NCBI GenBank assembly: GCA_900551115.1
Contig: URUY01000013.1
Location: 1-64,000, forward strand
Direction of reading: 5' to 3'
From: an uncultured Lachnospiraceae bacterium
GTDB taxonomy: Bacteria; Bacillota; Clostridia; Lachnospirales; Lachnospiraceae
Length of the DNA: 64,000 nt
Within the stretch, counting starts at the first letter, position 1. Each line of letters begins with the position of its first letter. The notes under the pieces are model-generated. The model was not told the origin of the DNA and did no database searches. It worked only from the letters and a program-made list of their open reading frames with translations. Positions 60,078 through 64,000 of the stretch are shown in pieces. The position numbers and the translations under genes are program-made.

Positions 60078-60719
60078 CTATAATCCCTGCTGCCGGCTGC
60101 CAAAATCCTTACTTAACGCAATCATCCGGTTAATATCTTTTTTAAACATCGTTTCCAATTCATCATCATAGCCGTATATGATATCCGTGCGGTACTTGGA
60201 CAGCTCCGCCTGTATAAAGTCTATGGCCTTGCTCTTATTCTTGATATTGCAGACATAACGCTTTTTATCTCTTCCGGCAACCATCAGACAGCTTGTTTTC
60301 CCCACACGAATACCATAATAACTAAATGTCTGCTCATATTTATATATCCACAGCAGATTCCTTATGGGAAACAGCATGAGAGTTCCTTTACTATTTATCA
60401 GGGCATGTCTCGTCACAACGAATCCTTCCAGCATCTGATGCATCGGAATTTCATTATTTATCTGTTCTAATTCCTGAGATGAAAACTGGGCAAGCAGCTT
60501 TGCCGTCCTGCCCCGAAGAATCAGCCATATAATACCCATACCGATTGCCGGAATAATCATCAGCATCATAATCATGGTCAAATCAAACGGAAAATCCGTA
60601 AAAAAGGTTGCAAAAGACAATAAAAACAGTGCCAGGAAAATAAAAAAGAATATCTTCACTCCCCTAAAGCTCCGGCGGTACATGGTATACAGATTGTTGC
60701 AGTTTTCCAATTTTCTCAT
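60078..60719 (-). CDS. Two-span membrane protein, unknown
   Basis: The 213-aa protein has a short N terminus, two close membrane spans (FFFIFLALFLLSFATFF and MIMMLMIIPAIGMGIIWLIL, residues 24-68) and a cytoplasmic part of about 140 residues with alternating strands (GFVVTRHALINSKGTLMLFPIRNLLWIYKYE, TSCLMVAGRDKKRYVCNIKNK), like a PH-type domain. Family not recognised. It is the last of three unknown membrane protein genes that run toward the polyamine operon. Confidence 0.75.
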   Translation of the reverse strand: MRKLENCNNLYTMYRRSFRGVKIFFFIFLALFLLSFATFFTDFPFDLTMIMMLMIIPAIGMGIIWLILRGRTAKLLAQFSSQELEQINNEIPMHQMLEGFVVTRHALINSKGTLMLFPIRNLLWIYKYEQTFSYYGIRVGKTSCLMVAGRDKKRYVCNIKNKSKAIDFIQAELSKYRTDIIYGYDDELETMFKKDINRMIALSKDFGSRQQGL

Positions 60720-60768
60720 TGAAAGCCCTCTCCCTCACATATTATTTTTTAATGCAGCTGCATATTAC

Positions 60769-61512
60769 TTACATCCAAAACATCAAAAAAAACGGCAGCA
60801 GGAAGTTTATCAAGAACAAGATTCCCGCTATGACAATAGCCGCAATGCAGCATATCTTTCCCATCTTTGCCTTTCCCGTAGAATCAAAGTTCATGCTGTT
60901 ACTGCATTTTTTCAGACCGCTGATGCCAAAAACAACCCCGAATATCGGAAAGATAAAAGCAAAAATAACCGCCAAAATGCCCATCATAAAACCTTTTTGT
61001 GCATCAGCCGCAGCGTTTGTGGCTGCATTTGCAGAGGCATCAGTATAAGCAGTCTGTCTGTATTCCGTGTGCGCAGCAGGCTGTGTAAACGGCTTGCCCG
61101 CCTGATTATTCATCCAATTTGATGTATAGGTTGGCTGCTGCGATGGCTGTTTACTGTAGGTCTGTGCCGGTTGCTGATTATAGGCAGGCTGCGAGTATTC
61201 ATCCTTTATGGGCTGATGAAGCCTTTTTAGCAGCTCTTCGATACTTGTCTTGTAGTCCTTCTTTGCCCCACCTATGCCGTTCAGCCCGGCTTCTTCACCG
61301 AAAGCCCCCTTCAACCATGCTTCTATATGTATAATGCCGCTGGTGTAAGACCACTTGAAATATCTTTCGCTCCCCTGTGCCCGGCTTACATAGACCGGCT
61401 CGCCTTTCCAGTCAGTACGGGTAAATTGATTTCTGTAAATATAGGCCTGCATTATTTCACTGACTGCATCCAGCGGTTGGCTGATTTTCGCATCCTCTAT
61501 GTATCGTGCCAT
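60769..61512 (-). CDS. Membrane protein with N-terminal soluble domain and Gln/Tyr-rich linker
   Basis: Residues 1-95 of 247 form a compact domain (VSEIMQAYIYRNQFTRTDWKGEPVYVSR, GIIHIEAWLKGAFGEEAGLNG). Residues 100-155 are a disordered linker rich in Gln, Pro, Tyr and Thr. The C-terminal 90 residues hold two hydrophobic spans separated by a polar loop (KGFMMGILAVIFAFIFPIFGVVFGISGL and ICCIAAIVIAGILFLINFLL), like DUF4190 modules. Function unknown. Confidence 0.75.
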   Translation of the reverse strand: MARYIEDAKISQPLDAVSEIMQAYIYRNQFTRTDWKGEPVYVSRAQGSERYFKWSYTSGIIHIEAWLKGAFGEEAGLNGIGGAKKDYKTSIEELLKRLHQPIKDEYSQPAYNQQPAQTYSKQPSQQPTYTSNWMNNQAGKPFTQPAAHTEYRQTAYTDASANAATNAAADAQKGFMMGILAVIFAFIFPIFGVVFGISGLKKCSNSMNFDSTGKAKMGKICCIAAIVIAGILFLINFLLPFFLMFWM

Positions 61513-61576
61513 TGTATTCTCCTTCTGCGTTCTTCCGTAATATACTTCCTTTTTTATGATTTTACATCATATACTC

Positions 61577-61614
61577 TTTCAGGGCAAGAACCATAGTACG
61601 TCCCTGCCCTGAAA
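61577..61614. repeat. 10-bp inverted repeat between membrane protein genes
   Basis: TTTCAGGGCA (61577-61586) and TGCCCTGAAA (61605-61614) are perfect arms around an 18-nt loop. No T-run follows on either strand. It may be an operator for the gene starting at 61512. Confidence 0.6.
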
Positions 61615-61640
61615 TATCGGCCTTTATCAGGCAATAGCAC

Positions 61641-61680
61641 AAAATCGGAGCTGCCATATCACACCGTATATGACAGCTCC
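61641..61680 (-). terminator. Terminator of the gene at 61725-62645
   Basis: GGAGCTGCCATAT and ATATGACAGCTCC (61647-61680) pair over 13 positions with one wobble, and GATTTT follows on the minus strand. Weak T-run, otherwise strong stem. Confidence 0.65.
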
Positions 61681-61724
61681 TGCCTCGCCTGACTTCTATA
61701 ACTTTGACATTTTATAATCTTAAT

Positions 61725-62645
61725 TTACATCTGCGCGTTTCCGTACTGCTGCTGTTCCTGCTGACCCTTATTAAACAGGCTCTTGAACTTGCCGGAAAGC
61801 TTGCAGAGTTTGTCGTACAAATCAAAAGTAATCTGTGTGGAAGGTGCTACTTCCATGTAAGATACCATCATTTTTACCATCATGTAGCTGTCTACAAATG
61901 CGCTTCTGATTACTGCTGCAAACATCAGTGCAATAAAGAAAGCAAATGCCCAGTGTACGCCCAGTGCTGCGAAGATTCCGCCAAAGATAAGAAGCGGAAG
62001 TAAAAATGCTGCCAGGGAAATACCCAGTACAATCAGTGTTGTAATCGCTGCATCCTTTAAAAGCTTTTTCCAGTTCTGGAAATAAATGACAACGCCGTCC
62101 GCTGCACTCTTGAAGGCTGACTGCTCCTTATGTAAGAAAGTGTAGCCCAAGCAGCATTCATCAACATAACCAAGTGCAATCTGGACAAACATCTGTGCAA
62201 AGGACAAAACAGCGCTTACGCCCGGAATACCGCCCAACAGACTGTCAACTTTCTGAAGACCCTTCTGAAGCTGGCTTACTGCGCCGCTTACCAGTCTGTC
62301 TACTACAAAGTAAACGTTAGCTGTGGCAAAACGCTCTTTTACCATTGTCTTTGCCGCTTCCAGCTGATTCTCAGGCAGTGTGCCGGTGGTTACAGCCGTT
62401 GTTACCATCGCTACATGACCCGCCTTCAGCATATAACCAAAGTAGCGGTTCACCCATACAAACACGCCTGCTACCAATACCAGCCAAATCCAGAACGCAA
62501 TTATCATGCCTCCTTCTTTAGCGAGACTGCCGATTCCTACACAGATTGCAAGCATAATCAATGAAAATAAAATCATTGCTACGCCCAGTGCCAGCTTCAG
62601 CCAGACAAACTTCATGGTTTTCAAATACACATCTTTTGTTTTCAA
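61725..62645 (-). CDS. Polytopic membrane protein, unknown
   Basis: The 306-aa protein has about five or six hydrophobic spans (LGVAMILFSLIMLAICVGIG, IIAFWIWLVLVAGVFVWV, TTLIVLGISLAAFLLPLLIFG, ALGVHWAFAFFIALMFAAVI) and a charged Gln-rich C terminus. I choose a TTG start at 62645 because GGAGGGAG lies 5 bp upstream; the upstream frame from 62705 has no ribosome binding site. Family not recognised. Confidence 0.75.
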   Translation of the reverse strand: MKTKDVYLKTMKFVWLKLALGVAMILFSLIMLAICVGIGSLAKEGGMIIAFWIWLVLVAGVFVWVNRYFGYMLKAGHVAMVTTAVTTGTLPENQLEAAKTMVKERFATANVYFVVDRLVSGAVSQLQKGLQKVDSLLGGIPGVSAVLSFAQMFVQIALGYVDECCLGYTFLHKEQSAFKSAADGVVIYFQNWKKLLKDAAITTLIVLGISLAAFLLPLLIFGGIFAALGVHWAFAFFIALMFAAVIRSAFVDSYMMVKMMVSYMEVAPSTQITFDLYDKLCKLSGKFKSLFNKGQQEQQQYGNAQM

Positions 62646-62819
62646 TTTTTCTCCCTCCGTAAATAAGAATGTTCGGTTTATGCATAAATATGAAAAAATA
62701 TGCAATTGATACCGACATTTATACTATAACAGAAGAAGTATACATTTTCTATAATAAATACTGCACATTTCATTAGTAATCTGTCAATGGATATGCACGA
62801 TATTGTATATTATTGCACT

Positions 62820-64000
62820 TTAGGGTTTGTTTACATCCGTTTCCAGTACAATTTTACGAATTGGCAGAATACGTCCCGGTGATACAGAAAGCTCATCCAC
62901 TCCCATTTTCAAAAACTCCTTTGTGAGAGAAGTATCCGCTCCCAGCTCTCCGCAGATTCCTGCCCAGATTCCTGCTTTGTGGGCATTGTCCACTACCGTC
63001 TTAATCATACGCAGAATGGCCGGATGATGGGAATCATAAAACTCATCCAGTTCAGGGTTCTGCCTGTCGATTGCCAGCGTATACTGGGTCAGATCATTAG
63101 TACCGATACTGAAAAAATCCACTTCCTTTGCCAGTTCGTCACTCATCATAACGGCAGCGGGTGTTTCAATCATAATCCCCTGCTCCACCTCTCCGTACTC
63201 AATTCCCTGTCCGTCAAGCTCTCTTTTAACCTCTGCAACGATTTCCTTTATCCGCTTCACTTCCTCTACGGAAATAATCATCGGATACATCACTGCAATA
63301 TTGCCGTAGGCACTGGCTCTGAAAAGCGCTCTAAGCTGCGTTTTAAATACCTCCGGTCTGGTCAGGCAGATGCGGATGGCACGCAGACCCATGGCCGGAT
63401 TTTCTTCATGGGCAAGTTTAAAATAGTCTGCCTGTTTATCGGCTCCGATATCCAGCGTGCGGATAATGACCTTTTTGCCGGCCATGGTTTCCGCCACCGT
63501 TTTATAAACCGCAAACTGCTCCTCTTCCGTGGGATAATCGTCCTTTTCCAGATACAGAAATTCACTTCTGAAAAGACCGATGCCACCTGCATCATTCTGC
63601 AACACCATCGCCAAATCCTTGCTGTTGCCGATATTGGCATAGAGCATGATTTTCCTGCCGTCCAGCGTAATATTTTCCTTGCCCCGCAGATTAAGTAAAA
63701 GCGCCCTTGTCTCCTCCTCCGCTTTTTTCCTCTCCTGCATGGAGGAAAGTATGCCCTCTTCCGGTTCCACATAGAAAATGCCCTTTGCACCGTCTATGAT
63801 TGCCAGCTTTCCGTCTATGGTATCGTCAAGGGGAACCGGCGTACCGATAAGCGCCGGAATGTTCATGGTCTTAGCCAATATTGCCGTATGAGAGTTTAAG
63901 GAACCGTGTACCGTTACAAATGCCAGCACCATATCCTTATCAAGCTGCACCGTTTCGCTGGGAGCCAAATCATCTGCTACAATAATAGAAGGCTCCGTCA
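62820..64000 (-). CDS. ptsI: Phosphoenolpyruvate-protein phosphotransferase (PTS enzyme I), C-terminal part
   Basis: The frame runs off the window's right edge, so the N-terminal HPr-binding part is missing. What is here: the phosphohistidine region (VHGSLNSHTAILAKTMNIPA), the PEP-binding barrel with GGIGLFRSEFLY, IIRTLDIGADKQ, GLRAIRICL, MIETPAAVMM, FSIGTNDLTQYTLAIDR and GICGELGAD. Enzyme I passes phosphate from PEP to HPr to start sugar uptake by the phosphotransferase system. The 3' end is at 62820. Confidence 0.95.
   Translation of the reverse strand, partial: TEPSIIVADDLAPSETVQLDKDMVLAFVTVHGSLNSHTAILAKTMNIPALIGTPVPLDDTIDGKLAIIDGAKGIFYVEPEEGILSSMQERKKAEEETRALLLNLRGKENITLDGRKIMLYANIGNSKDLAMVLQNDAGGIGLFRSEFLYLEKDDYPTEEEQFAVYKTVAETMAGKKVIIRTLDIGADKQADYFKLAHEENPAMGLRAIRICLTRPEVFKTQLRALFRASAYGNIAVMYPMIISVEEVKRIKEIVAEVKRELDGQGIEYGEVEQGIMIETPAAVMMSDELAKEVDFFSIGTNDLTQYTLAIDRQNPELDEFYDSHHPAILRMIKTVVDNAHKAGIWAGICGELGADTSLTKEFLKMGVDELSVSPGRILPIRKIVLETDVNKP

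Overview
The window reads as chromosomal DNA of a Gram-positive, low-to-moderate GC anaerobe of the Clostridia, most likely a motile, possibly spore-forming member of the Lachnospiraceae. Evidence: AGGAGG-type ribosome binding sites, many lipoprotein signals, BofA, DUF2508 (YaaL), flagellin, a clostridial Flp/Tad pilus locus, two-subunit class I fumarase and a SigV/RsiV pair. I see no prophage, insertion sequence or CRISPR array. Nearly all genes lie on the minus strand; the exceptions are DUF2508, an ABC-F ATPase, a 28-codon hydrophobic peptide, tRNA-Pro and a PilZ/NiaR-like pair.

Layout. 0.3-0.5 kb: tRNA-Ser(GCT) with its own promoter and terminator. 0.6-4.8 kb: a tight operon for a rhomboid protease, a flavodoxin-like/SCP2 protein, a HIT protein, fumarase alpha and beta, and PlsC. 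4.9-15.2 kb: a complete Flp/Tad secretion-pilus operon (prepilin peptidase, TadZ, TadA, TadC/TadB-type membrane proteins, Flp1 pilin, a DUF5702-type protein, two TadE-like pseudopilins, a second prepilin peptidase and an FHA protein) behind a good sigma-A promoter. 15.2-20.4 kb: BofA, DUF2508, and a flagellin unit (a 949-aa DUF6240-like protein, FliC, FliS). 20.5-28.2 kb: GlgB, a 1025-aa acidic-repeat protein with an AAA+-like domain that lacks its nucleotide-binding residues, and two proteins that share a C-terminal domain. 28.3-31.4 kb: RsmA, a GNAT protein and a HAD-tyrosine phosphatase fusion. 31.5-35.4 kb: an MBOAT/DHHW O-acetylation operon.

35.6-44.2 kb: ABC-F ATPase, small lipoprotein, SigV/RsiV, a DUF4153/DUF4173 + XRE + DUF2975 trio, a diguanylate cyclase with an extracellular sensor, and TatD. 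44.3-44.8 kb: a tiny membrane-peptide gene whose Shine-Dalgarno lies in a hairpin, then tRNA-Lys(CTT). 44.9-46.8 kb: a metal operon (ArsP_2-type putative manganese exporter, Fur-family regulator, rhodanese) with a clear promoter and a palindromic operator at the expected start of transcription. 46.8-51.2 kb: a lipoprotein, RlmI-type methyltransferase, tRNA-Pro with a decayed partial copy next to it, a PilZ protein and an NiaR-like repressor.

51.2-60.0 kb: a seven-gene polyamine operon (speD, speA, speE, a carboxynorspermidine-synthase-like dehydrogenase, a Ham1-carboxynorspermidine decarboxylase fusion, aguA, aguB). It encodes arginine to putrescine via agmatine and, unusually, both known routes from putrescine to spermidine. 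A roughly 460-nt leader rich in perfect small hairpins, ending in an intrinsic terminator before speD, is the best candidate for an undescribed regulatory RNA. 60.1-64 kb: three uncharacterised membrane proteins and the C-terminal part of PTS enzyme I, cut by the window end.

The pilus, flagellin, diguanylate cyclase and PilZ genes together suggest a cell that switches between motility and attachment through cyclic di-GMP. That link is inference: I found no cyclic di-GMP riboswitch here.
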